A stretch of DNA of 64,000 bases from CALAMD01 sp035301345 (GTDB lineage Bacteria; Bacillota; Bacilli; Bacillales; Amphibacillaceae). Position 1 is the first letter of the stretch; each line of letters starts with the position of its first letter. Both the position numbers and the translations under genes were made by a program. Positions 42,592-50,527 of this stretch are shown here, one piece after another. The notes beneath the pieces are model-generated. The model worked only from the letters and a program-made list of their open reading frames with translations. It had not been told where the DNA came from and ran no database searches. The DNA is taken from contig DATGUM010000005.1 in NCBI GenBank assembly GCA_035301345.1, forward strand, positions 1-64,000, given 5' to 3'.

Positions 42592-43133
42592 CGCTCTTCT
42601 CCTACCTCTTTAATATATTCGTTGATCAGCTTTTCTTGATCGTCTGCTGTTAATTCTTTCTCAATCACCTTACTTGCAATGAGTACAGAAAGAGATGCTA
42701 CTTGATCTTGTAAAGCTTGTACTGCTTTTTCTTTTTCGTTCTCTATATCTGCTAATGCGGCATCTTTAATGCGCTCCGCTTCTACACGGGCTGCTTCAAC
42801 AATTTCTTGTTCTTGCTTTTTACCAGCAGACTTTGCGTCGTCAAGCATTTGTTGTGACTCTTGGCGCATTTGCTTTAATTGCTCTTGCGCTTTTTCAGAA
42901 GCTTCTTCTGCTTCTTTACGGCTTTTTTCTGCTTGGTCAATTTCGTTTGCTACGTACTCTTCACGATTTTTCATCATGTTCATCACTGGGCCCCATGCAA
43001 ACTTTCTCACGAGGACGAGAAGCACGATGAAGAAGAATAATTGCGCAAGCATATCACCGACGTTTAATCCGCCTAGTGCGGAGTTGATCGTTAAAAAACT
43101 AGCGAATGACTGCAAAGTATCCACTCCTTCCAT
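42588..43133 (-). CDS. atpF: ATP synthase subunit b
   Basis: A 181-residue stator subunit with one N-terminal membrane helix (about 28-46, LAQLFFFIVLLVLVRKFAWGP) and a long charged coiled coil (about 55-160) rich in Glu, Lys, Gln and Ala. Two copies form the peripheral stalk that binds delta at the top of F1. It lies about 100 bp after atpE and overlaps atpH. Confidence 0.95.
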   Translation of the reverse strand: MEGVDTLQSFASFLTINSALGGLNVGDMLAQLFFFIVLLVLVRKFAWGPVMNMMKNREEYVANEIDQAEKSRKEAEEASEKAQEQLKQMRQESQQMLDDAKSAGKKQEQEIVEAARVEAERIKDAALADIENEKEKAVQALQDQVASLSVLIASKVIEKELTADDQEKLINEYIKEVGEER

Positions 43134-43234
43134 TCTACTGTTGATTAAACAATTTCGTATCGATCTTTATTTTTAAAAGTTTAGTATGTGAACGTTCTGG
43201 TTCTTATATTGCAAATATGCTTTTTTTCGTTAAA

Positions 43235-43441
43235 TTACATTACCATTAATGCGATAACTACTGCGATAATAGGCATCGCTTCAATTAAACCAATACCGAT
43301 GAACATTGTTGTTTGTAACTGTCCACGTAATTCTGGCTGACGCGCGATTCCTTCAACTGTCTTACTCACTGTTAAACCAATCCCAATACCAGCTCCTAAA
43401 GCTGCTAATCCTACTGCTACTGCTGCTGCTAATGCACTCAT
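43235..43441 (-). CDS. atpE: ATP synthase subunit c
   Basis: A 68-residue hairpin of two helices joined by the polar loop ARQPELRGQ. Helix 1 has the Gly-rich packing pattern GAGIGIGL, and helix 2 carries the proton-binding Glu in GLIEAMPII. The Ala-rich AxAxAxA and PxxExxP patterns of obligate alkaliphiles are absent. No Na-binding signature is obvious, so H-coupled rotation is likely. The rotor ring size cannot be read from sequence. Confidence 0.96.
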   Translation of the reverse strand: MSALAAAVAVGLAALGAGIGIGLTVSKTVEGIARQPELRGQLQTTMFIGIGLIEAMPIIAVVIALMVM

Positions 43442-43515
43442 CTTTAAATTCCTCCTAAATAAAATCCATCTTTTTTATTTTTAATTTTTTTGAAAAAATT
43501 TATTACTATTTTTTA

Positions 43516-44235
43516 CTAATCACTTGTTACCTTTTGTGAAATATAAACCATCGTTAATACTGTAAATATGAACGCTTGAATACCACCGATGAAAATACTA
43601 AATCCTTGCCAAGCTAACATCGGCACTGCACCTAACACGAAGCCTAATACTGAGCCACCTGTTACAGATGCAAGCATTCCTAGCAATACTCCTCCGGCAA
43701 AAATGTTACCGAATAGACGTAAGCCGAGCGTCAATGTGTTTGATAACTCACTGACGATATTAATTGGTAAAAACGGCCAAAATGGTTTAAAGAAACTCGC
43801 TGAGTACTCTTTCATACCACGCATCTTAATCGCGTAATAATGCGACAGAACGATAACCATTCCAGCTAGCGTTAACGTTATTCCTGGATCTGACGTTGGC
43901 GATGTCCACCACACTTCCCCGTTAAAGGAAACAACTGTCATAACACCTAACATATTACCTACTAAAATGTATGTAATTAACGTTAAGCCAAGCGGTAAAA
44001 ACATCTTACCGACTTTCCAATCCATCGTATCTGATATTAACCCACGCACGAAATCAATGACCATTTCCATCACGTTTTGTCCGCCCGTTGGTTTCATCTT
44101 TAAACTTCTTGCCCCGAGTACGCAAAGAATAAATACAATTGCAGACGCGATAAACATCATTAAGATATTAGACAAGTTGAAGTTTAACCATGATATACCG
44201 AATACGTTTTCTAGCATCGGTGCACTACTATCCAC
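43516..44235 (-). CDS. atpB: ATP synthase subunit a
   Basis: A 239-residue membrane stator with about six helices. The essential Arg is in TLGLRLFGNIFAG and the last helix in GGIQAFIFTVLTMVYIS. The start chosen is GTG (VDSSAPMLENVF) behind GGGGTG at 6 nt; an upstream ATG would place the ribosome site within the gene. It overlaps the atpI stop by 8 bp. In the NIFAG-x motif the residue that is Glu in E. coli (Glu219) and B. subtilis is Gly here (GGA codon), which is unexpected for a half-channel residue. Confidence 0.92.
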   Translation of the reverse strand: MDSSAPMLENVFGISWLNFNLSNILMMFIASAIVFILCVLGARSLKMKPTGGQNVMEMVIDFVRGLISDTMDWKVGKMFLPLGLTLITYILVGNMLGVMTVVSFNGEVWWTSPTSDPGITLTLAGMVIVLSHYYAIKMRGMKEYSASFFKPFWPFLPINIVSELSNTLTLGLRLFGNIFAGGVLLGMLASVTGGSVLGFVLGAVPMLAWQGFSIFIGGIQAFIFTVLTMVYISQKVTSD

Positions 44236-44623
44236 CTTTTTCACCCCTTCCAGAATCATCCAGCATATTAACTTTCATAAAATCAATTGCTAACACAAGA
44301 TAAGAAACCATCAACCCAATGAGCAAGGCGATTACGTTAAAATGTTCTGGGAACCGTAAAACGATGATAACTGCAAATGCTACTGCCGCTAATCTAGAAA
44401 TAAATCCGAGTCCTTTTGGTTTTTCTGCTCGTATTACCTTCTCGCCAAAGAGGGCGATTTTTCTATGTAATAACAGCTGGTTGTAAAAACTTATGCAACT
44501 TCCGAGAAGAAGCCCAAAAAACACTTGACTGTACGGCGTAATAATCGCTCCAATAATAAAAGTCATTAAAATAAAGAGCATGTACTTTCGTTGACGATAA
44601 ATCATTCGTTCAAACTGTTGCAC
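44228..44623 (-). CDS. atpI: ATP synthase protein I
   Basis: A 131-residue membrane protein with about four helices, typical of AtpI in Firmicutes. In other bacteria it helps assemble the c-ring and may assist Mg uptake. The start is GTG behind AAGGGAG. It is the first gene of the ATP synthase operon, about 93 nt after a predicted promoter, and its 3' end overlaps atpB. Confidence 0.88.
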   Translation of the reverse strand: MQQFERMIYRQRKYMLFILMTFIIGAIITPYSQVFFGLLLGSCISFYNQLLLHRKIALFGEKVIRAEKPKGLGFISRLAAVAFAVIIVLRFPEHFNVIALLIGLMVSYLVLAIDFMKVNMLDDSGRGEKGG

Positions 44624-44722
44624 TTAGCTCGTCTCCCTTTGATTTTCATTATTGGTAATCGTTTTTTCAAACGCAAAAACCTACTTTCTCATAGTCATAC
44701 CAATCTTATCCCATACTCTCTA

Positions 44723-44752
44723 ATAGTACATTATTTCACCTTTTCATGTCAA
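44723..44752 (-). promoter_or_regulatory. Predicted sigma-A promoter of the ATP synthase operon
   Basis: On the minus strand a perfect TTGACA (44747-44752) and TACTAT (44723-44728) are separated by 18 bp. The inferred start lies about 93 nt before atpI. Confidence 0.72.
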
Positions 44753-45084
44753 CGTATTTGAGGCTCAGAAACGTGAATATCTCGTATCTTTTCTCAAGTA
44801 AAGGGAAAATAATTAACCAATGAGATCCTTCGTCAATTATCAGACGTCATAAAAACGTTTGTTAACTGACATGGCAGATGCTGAATCCATTCAAATAGCC
44901 GATTTAAATCATCCGTATTTAAAAATATATTTAGCATCCTTATAAATTATAGAGGAAATAAATGTCACAATGGATGACATATTTGTGAACATTTTATTTT
45001 AAAGGATGGTCAAAGCTACGAGATAGATAGTTTACCCTACGTTCGTATTGTTTTCTCATTTGCTAATATGTAGGCAATAAAAAA
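44753..45084. other. Non-coding spacer upstream of the ATP synthase promoter
   Basis: No gene is visible between the atp promoter and the upp terminator. The only motif noted is the inverted pair TGTCA-N7-TGACA near 44964-44980, which might be an operator. No ORF of useful length has a ribosome binding site. Confidence 0.55.
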
Positions 45085-45116
45085 CCTCTCTCATAAGAAC
45101 TACCTTACGAAAGAGG
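45085..45116 (-). terminator. Terminator of upp
   Basis: CCTCTCTCATAAG (45085-45097) pairs with CTTACGAAAGAGG (45104-45116), with G-U and C-A irregularities, and is followed by a U run on the minus strand. It lies 18 bp after the upp stop. Confidence 0.82.
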
Positions 45117-45133
45117 CACATATTTATTAACGA

Positions 45134-45763
45134 TTATTTTGTTCCGTATAAACGATCGCCCGCATCTCCGAGACCTGGGACGATAAATCCTTTTTCATCA
45201 AGCTTCTCGTCTAATGCTCCTAAATAAATGTCTACATCTGGGTGATTGTCTTGGATCACTTTGATTCCTTCAGGCGCAGCAACGAGGCACATGAGGCGAA
45301 TCTTTTTTGCACCGCGCTTTTTCAACGAATAAATAGCGTCGTTTGCTGAACCACCTGTCGCAAGCATTGGGTCCATCACGATTAATTCACGTTCTGAAAT
45401 ATCAGATGGTAATTTTATGTAGTACTCAACAGGCTTTAACGTTTCCGGATCACGATACAAACCGACGTGCCCTACTTTAGCTGCTGGAAGTAAGTTAAGC
45501 ATCCCGTCAACCATTCCGAGCCCTGCGCGTAGAATAGGAATTAAACCTATCTTTTTCCCATCTAACACTTTTGACGTCGTTTCTGTGAGTGGTGTTTCAA
45601 TCGTCGTATCGCGTACAGGTAAATTGCGTGTAATTTCAAACGCCATCAACATCGCTACTTCATCAACGAGTTCACGGAAGTGTTTCGTTCCTGTGTTTTT
45701 ATCCCTTATGTACGTAATTTTGTGCTGTATGAGTGGGTGGTCTAAAACGAAAACATTGCTCAT
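45134..45763 (-). CDS. upp: Uracil phosphoribosyltransferase
   Basis: A 209-residue salvage enzyme that makes UMP from uracil and PRPP. The PRPP-binding motif is VMDPMLATGGSANDAI, and the N-terminal HPLIQHKITYIRDKNTG and GLGMVDGMLNLLPAAKVGHV are conserved. The uracil-binding end is IVPGLGDAGDRLYGTK. Its place between glyA and atpI follows the Bacillus order. Separate terminators on both sides indicate its own transcript. Confidence 0.97.
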   Translation of the reverse strand: MSNVFVLDHPLIQHKITYIRDKNTGTKHFRELVDEVAMLMAFEITRNLPVRDTTIETPLTETTSKVLDGKKIGLIPILRAGLGMVDGMLNLLPAAKVGHVGLYRDPETLKPVEYYIKLPSDISERELIVMDPMLATGGSANDAIYSLKKRGAKKIRLMCLVAAPEGIKVIQDNHPDVDIYLGALDEKLDEKGFIVPGLGDAGDRLYGTK

Positions 45764-45911
45764 CAGTCGTTCACTCCTTCTATCTTCTGCGTGTCATTTT
45801 AAAATATCTTTTCTTATTATGTATATAATTTTACCATAATGCAATGATTAATAGCTTATTTTCGTCTTTTATTTTTTCGAGAACGGATGTTTCTTATTCA
45901 CGCATAAAAAA

Positions 45912-45956
45912 TCCCTCTAAAGAGGTTGTTAACAAATAACTGCCTCTTTAAAGGGA
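45912..45956 (-). terminator. Terminator of glyA
   Basis: TCCCTCTAAAGAGG (45912-45925) pairs with CCTCTTTAAAGGGA (45943-45956) through 14 bp with one G-U, and is followed by ATTTTTTATG on the minus strand. Confidence 0.9.
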
Positions 45957-46001
45957 CTATTAGTTTCAGACGGCTATGTATGTCTGAGTGTTAATTATCG
46001 A

Positions 46002-47240
46002 TTAGTTAGCATAAAGTGGGTTAGCTTTCGTTAAAGCTGCTACACGCTTTTCTGCTTCTGCTAAAACTTCTTTATCTTCATAATTCTTTAATGTCATTGC
46101 CATAATTGCTGCAATTTCTTTCATATCCGCTTCATCGAAGTCTCTTGACGTAACAGCTGCTGTACCAATACGGATACCGCTCGTTACGAAAGGTCCTTCT
46201 TTATCAAATGGAATAGAGTTTTTATTCGTCGTAATACCGATATCATCAAGCACTTCTTCAGCTAACTTACCTGTGATGTTAAGCGGCGTTAAGTCAAGTA
46301 ATAGTAAGTGGTTGTCCGTTCCACCTGAAACGATACGAATACCTTCTTCACTTAAAGCTTCACCTAATGCTTTTGCATTTTTAACGACTTGCTCAATGTA
46401 CGTTTTGAAGTCATCTGATAATGCTTCTTTAAAGCAAACTGCTTTTGAAGCGATAACGTGCATGAGTGGTCCACCTTGAACACCAGGGAATACTGATTTA
46501 TCAATTGCTTTTGCGTACTCTTCTTTACATAAAATCATTCCACCACGTGGTCCACGTAGCGTTTTATGTGTCGTCGTCGTTACGAAATCAGCATATGGTA
46601 CTGGGTTTTGATGAACGCCAGCTGCTACAAGTCCTGCGATGTGTGCCATGTCTACCATGAACAATGCATCTACTTCGTCAGCAATTTCACGGAACTTCGC
46701 AAAATCAATGTTACGTGAATATGCACTTGCTCCTGCAACGATCATCTTCGGCTTCACTTCAAGTGCTTTTTCACGAATCGCGTCGTAATCAAGTTGTTCT
46801 GTTTCAGTATCTACTCCGTACTCTTCGAAGTTATATAGTTGTCCACTGAAGTTCACTGGACTTCCGTGTGTTAAGTGTCCACCGTGAGCTAAGTTCATTC
46901 CTAGCACTGTGTCACCTGGCTTCAGTACTGTAAAGTAAACAGCCATGTTCGCTTGCGCACCTGAGTGTGTTTGAACGTTCGCATGTTCAGCACCGAAGAT
47001 TTCTTTCGCACGGTCACGCGCTAAGTTTTCAACGATATCTACATACTCACAACCACCGTAGTAACGCTTTGCTGGGTAACCTTCAGCATATTTATTTGTT
47101 AAAATTGTTCCCATTGCTTTCATAACTGCTTCTGATACGAAGTTTTCTGAGGCAATTAGTTCAATCTTTTCCTCTTGTCGATTCTTCTCCTGCATCATTG
47201 CATTGTAAATTGCTTCATCTTCTTTTCTAATAGCTTCCAT
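46002..47240 (-). CDS. glyA: Serine hydroxymethyltransferase
   Basis: A 412-residue PLP enzyme that interconverts serine and glycine and charges tetrahydrofolate with one-carbon units. The PLP lysine is in VTTTTHKTLRGPRGG. IELIASENFVSEAVM, EGYPAKRYYGGCE and MVDMAHIAGLVAAG are conserved. It has its own terminator downstream and a hairpin with a U tail between it and ywlG, so it is probably transcribed separately. Confidence 0.97.
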   Translation of the reverse strand: MEAIRKEDEAIYNAMMQEKNRQEEKIELIASENFVSEAVMKAMGTILTNKYAEGYPAKRYYGGCEYVDIVENLARDRAKEIFGAEHANVQTHSGAQANMAVYFTVLKPGDTVLGMNLAHGGHLTHGSPVNFSGQLYNFEEYGVDTETEQLDYDAIREKALEVKPKMIVAGASAYSRNIDFAKFREIADEVDALFMVDMAHIAGLVAAGVHQNPVPYADFVTTTTHKTLRGPRGGMILCKEEYAKAIDKSVFPGVQGGPLMHVIASKAVCFKEALSDDFKTYIEQVVKNAKALGEALSEEGIRIVSGGTDNHLLLLDLTPLNITGKLAEEVLDDIGITTNKNSIPFDKEGPFVTSGIRIGTAAVTSRDFDEADMKEIAAIMAMTLKNYEDKEVLAEAEKRVAALTKANPLYAN

Positions 47241-47318
47241 ATTGTTAATCCCCCATCCTTTATTATGTGTCTAAATCATACATTTTAAATTGTTTGATTT
47301 AACTGTCAATTGTATATT

Positions 47319-47394
47319 TAAAAAAAGACATATGAGTTAAACACCACATGCGGTTAGCTTTTGTTACGGTAAACCACATGTGGTGACTTGTCTT
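47319..47394 (-). terminator. Terminator or leader hairpin between ywlG and glyA
   Basis: CACCACATGCGGTT (47342-47355) pairs with AACCACATGTGGTG (47372-47385) with a single irregular pair. AAGACA/TGTCTT forms an outer stem. On the minus strand TGTCTTTTTTTAAA follows. It probably ends the ywlG transcript; a role as glyA leader is possible. A perfect minus-strand TTGACA at 47304-47309 lies just downstream and may be the glyA -35 box. Confidence 0.72.
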
Positions 47395-47481
47395 TATTTT
47401 ATAATATAGCTTTTGAAATTTCTCTCATCATACCAATAACAAAAATAAAGTCAATTTAACTTATATTTTTTTCATGAGTAT

Positions 47482-48030
47482 TTATTCATATTTTGCTCGA
47501 GGCCCGCCAACTAATTTAGGACGTGAGCGTGCACCGTTTACACGTGCATTACCGATTGATTTTTGTTTAAAACGAAGTGGTACAGCAACTTTTCTAATAT
47601 GCATACCAATCATCGTTTCACCGATATCAAGACCTGACGTCGCTTCAACATCTTCTACGACGACGGGATCTTTAAAATGCTTGTATACATATGACGTCAT
47701 CGACCCACCTGCATTCGGGTGCGGAATAACAGACACTTCTGTATAACCTTCTTGTTCCATCGTTTCTCGTTCAACGACGAGTGACCGATTAATATGTTCA
47801 CATCCTTGAAAAGCTAAGTGAACATTCGCCTCAGTTCTTAAACGATTAAGCGCAGAAAATAGCACTTCAGCAATATCTTCACTGCCTGACGTACCAATCG
47901 TTTCGCCGATAACTTCACTCGTGGAACATCCGACAACAAATACATCATTTGCTTTTAAATAACCATTTGCTAACCATTCATCTACGACTGCACTGACATC
48001 TTTTTTGACTGTTTCTTTAATGTTGGACAT
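47482..48030 (-). CDS. ywlG: YwlG/DUF436 (TIGR01440) family protein
   Basis: A 182-residue protein of the DUF436 family, conserved in Firmicutes next to rpiB and glyA. VVGCSTSEVIGETIGTSGSE and the C-terminal SRPKLVGGPRAKYE are typical. The ATG chosen lies after AGGTGAACC; a GTG three codons upstream is closer to AAGGAT but poorly spaced. The Cys-Ser-Thr-Ser motif suggests a catalytic or binding site, but no activity is firmly established. The gene is 31 bp downstream of rpiB. Confidence 0.87.
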   Translation of the reverse strand: MSNIKETVKKDVSAVVDEWLANGYLKANDVFVVGCSTSEVIGETIGTSGSEDIAEVLFSALNRLRTEANVHLAFQGCEHINRSLVVERETMEQEGYTEVSVIPHPNAGGSMTSYVYKHFKDPVVVEDVEATSGLDIGETMIGMHIRKVAVPLRFKQKSIGNARVNGARSRPKLVGGPRAKYE

Positions 48031-48061
48031 ACGGTTCACCTATCCTTTTAAAAGTTAGTGT

Positions 48062-48505
48062 TTATTCTTGCTTTTCGTACGTCGTGATTTTCTCAATTCT
48101 GCGTAAGTGACGATTGCCTTCAAACGGTGTTTCTAACCAAGCCTTCGTTATTTCTCTTGCTAAACCTGCCCCGATAACCCGCTCACCCATTGCCAACATG
48201 TTTGAATCGTTATGCTGGCGCGTCGCTTTTGCACTGAATACGTCATGTGTTAGCGCACAGCGAATCCCCTGGACTTTATTTGCAGTAATTGACATCCCAA
48301 TGCCCGTTCCACAAATTAAAATACCACGGTCAAACTCACCATTTGCCACTCGTTCGGCAGCTGGTAGTGCAAAGTCAGGATAATCGACTGAATCTTCACC
48401 TTCACAACCGATATCTTCATAAGCGATACCTAGTTCGTCTAACAAACTTTTCACTTCACTTCGAAGTGTATTCCCTGCATGGTCTGCTGAAATAATCACT
48501 TTCAT
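48062..48505 (-). CDS. rpiB: Ribose-5-phosphate isomerase B
   Basis: A 147-residue RpiB/LacAB-family isomerase, linking ribulose- and ribose-5-phosphate. ISADHAGNTLRSEVK is the phosphate-binding start, the catalytic Cys is in GILICGTGIGMSITANK, and the His of TRQHNDSNMLAMG opens the ring. In Bacillus the gene (ywlF) follows ywlE; here a chemoreceptor gene is inserted between them. Confidence 0.95.
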   Translation of the reverse strand: MKVIISADHAGNTLRSEVKSLLDELGIAYEDIGCEGEDSVDYPDFALPAAERVANGEFDRGILICGTGIGMSITANKVQGIRCALTHDVFSAKATRQHNDSNMLAMGERVIGAGLAREITKAWLETPFEGNRHLRRIEKITTYEKQE

Positions 48506-48610
48506 TAAAAACGTCCTCCCTGACTACTCATCTATTAATCTTCATTATAACATGAAAAGAAAACGTTTTGTTCTTAAGACTATGTCGAAAATCTGTCAAA
48601 CGTTCGTTCA

Positions 48611-49993
48611 TTAAACAGCGCTTGATGTTTTTTCTTGCTCAGAAGCGTCATCTTCTGTAGCAAGCGCGACAATATTTTCTTCTGGCGTTTCTGCTTGACC
48701 AGACGTTGTTGTAAATTGAGCGATTTGTGCGTTTAAACTGCGCGACTGTTCATCAAGTGCTTGCGCTAATTCATTCACTTGACGTGATACGTTTGATTGT
48801 TCCTCAACAGAAGCATTCACTTCCTGCGTAGCCGCTGACGTTTCTTCCGCTATTGCTGCAACTTCTTGTGATTGACGAACAGTATTTTGAATCGACTCTA
48901 ACTGCGAATCAACAGTCGTTGAAATCGTGTCTATTTCTGCAACAACTTCAGTAACAGACTGTGACATCGCTTCGATTGCTTCATTCGTCGTCTGCCCACC
49001 TGCCGCTTCTGCTTTCGCCTGCGTAACATTCGCCGTAATATTTGTCACAACTTTCGTGACATTCGTTTGCATCGACTGAATCAATCGCGAAATTTGCTGA
49101 ACAGCTTGCGCACTTTCATCCGCTAATAAGCGAACTTCTTCTGCAACGACAGCGAATCCTTGCCCATGTTCCCCGGCACGAGCCGCTTCAATCGAAGCAT
49201 TTAAAGCGAGCAAATTCGTTTGCTCAGCAATATCGCCAACCATCGTAACGATTGACTCAACTTCCTGTGTATTAACTTTTAACTGCTCGACATCTTTTAA
49301 TGACTCTTCTTGTTCATCTGCTAATGTCTGGATTCCCTGAACTAACGCATGAACAGCATTTGTACTTTGTTCAAGCGTTTCTAACATACTAGCCGACAAT
49401 TGTTTAGAAGCATCTGCACGGCGCTGCACTTCTTCAGCTAGTCGCGTCGCATCTTCAACTGATTCTGCCGTTCGTTGAATCGCCTCTGCTGACGTTTCTG
49501 CTCCACGTGAAATATCGTCTGTTGACGAACTAATTAGCTGTGCGTGTTGTGCAGCTTGTGTTGAAGCTTCTTTTATTTTTTCAACTGTTTCATTTGCATA
49601 TGTAAAATGTTGCTCGATATTGTGAACCATTTCTTTTAAATTCGTGAGCATTCGTGAAAAAGCAAGCCCAAGTGCACGAATTTCATCGTCTGAACGCGAA
49701 GGTCTAATTTCATGTGACAAATCTCCTTCAGCTGCTTCTGTCGCCGCATCTTCCAAACGTTCAAGTGGCTTCGTTATAAATCGTGCAGCAATAAACATTA
49801 AAACAGCGGACCAGAATATTCCTTTAAGCAACGTTAAAATTGTAAATGTCACTTCGGAAATGTCCCAAAATTGCTTCACGTAATCATAGACGAAATAGAT
49901 GAAAATCGCACTGAATGAATAAGTAATGACTGCTAAAAACGTCGTTAAAAATACTAACTTCAATTGCAAACTAAAGCGGTATCTTTTTTTCAT
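48611..49993 (-). CDS. Methyl-accepting chemotaxis protein with minimal extracellular loop
   Basis: A 460-residue receptor. Two helices (about 10-35 and 48-72) leave an outside loop of only about 12 residues, so no ligand domain is present. A HAMP domain (about 70-125, ARFITKPLERLEDAATEA) is followed by a long coiled-coil signalling domain. Its tip has EQTNLLALNASIEAARAGEHGQGFAVVAEE, with Glu and Gln pairs suited to methylation. The start lies 3 bp after the ywlE stop, so it is likely to be co-translated with that arginine phosphatase. It may sense membrane or intracellular state. Confidence 0.92.
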   Translation of the reverse strand: MKKRYRFSLQLKLVFLTTFLAVITYSFSAIFIYFVYDYVKQFWDISEVTFTILTLLKGIFWSAVLMFIAARFITKPLERLEDAATEAAEGDLSHEIRPSRSDDEIRALGLAFSRMLTNLKEMVHNIEQHFTYANETVEKIKEASTQAAQHAQLISSSTDDISRGAETSAEAIQRTAESVEDATRLAEEVQRRADASKQLSASMLETLEQSTNAVHALVQGIQTLADEQEESLKDVEQLKVNTQEVESIVTMVGDIAEQTNLLALNASIEAARAGEHGQGFAVVAEEVRLLADESAQAVQQISRLIQSMQTNVTKVVTNITANVTQAKAEAAGGQTTNEAIEAMSQSVTEVVAEIDTISTTVDSQLESIQNTVRQSQEVAAIAEETSAATQEVNASVEEQSNVSRQVNELAQALDEQSRSLNAQIAQFTTTSGQAETPEENIVALATEDDASEQEKTSSAV

Positions 49994-49996
49994 TGG

Positions 49997-50452
49997 CTAC
50001 CTGTCCCTTTCCTCTTCCATCTTCCTTTGCAAATGTTCAATGTTTGTTATAAGTTCTGCAAGTGTTTCGCGGTACGTACTTACATCTGCACCAAATGGAT
50101 CCGTAATATCTTGCGTACTATAATCTTTCCCTGTTTCGACAAATTCCTTTAATGTGAATGTTTTGTCTGCTACTTCTAAGTATTGTGTGGATAAAATTTC
50201 TCGATGTTGAATAGTCATCGTTAAAATGAGGTCGGCCCATAACAACAAATCACGTGTCACAGGCTGGGCTTCATGGTTAATGTGGATATTTTTTTCCTTA
50301 AGAACAGTTTCTGCGTGTTGATTAGCTGATCCGCCATCCATCGCAAAAATACCTGCAGACTGTACATTTGCTTGTGGAATCATCTGCTTTGTCACTGCTT
50401 CTGCCATCGGACTTCTACACGTATTCCCCGTACACACGAATAAAATATTCAT
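49997..50452 (-). CDS. ywlE: Protein-arginine phosphatase YwlE
   Basis: A 151-residue low-molecular-weight phosphatase. The P-loop is FVCTGNTCRSPMAEA, with nucleophile Cys and the Thr that favours phosphoarginine in YwlE. The acid Asp is in DITDPFGAD. YwlE removes phosphoarginine put on by McsB and thus controls Clp-dependent turnover. It is 75 bp after ywlC. A perfect DnaA box (TGTGGATAA, 50186-50194) lies within the gene. Confidence 0.93.
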   Translation of the reverse strand: MNILFVCTGNTCRSPMAEAVTKQMIPQANVQSAGIFAMDGGSANQHAETVLKEKNIHINHEAQPVTRDLLLWADLILTMTIQHREILSTQYLEVADKTFTLKEFVETGKDYSTQDITDPFGADVSTYRETLAELITNIEHLQRKMEEERDR

Positions 50453-50527
50453 TGATATCCTCCAGTTTACCCTTAGGTATAATATATCATAAATAACTAA
50501 TAAAACATATCACTTAGGTATTTATAC

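Noticed and set aside
45764..45840. Promoter of upp
   Set aside because: The AT-rich stretch contains TATACAT on the minus strand, but no -35 box at 16-18 bp was found.
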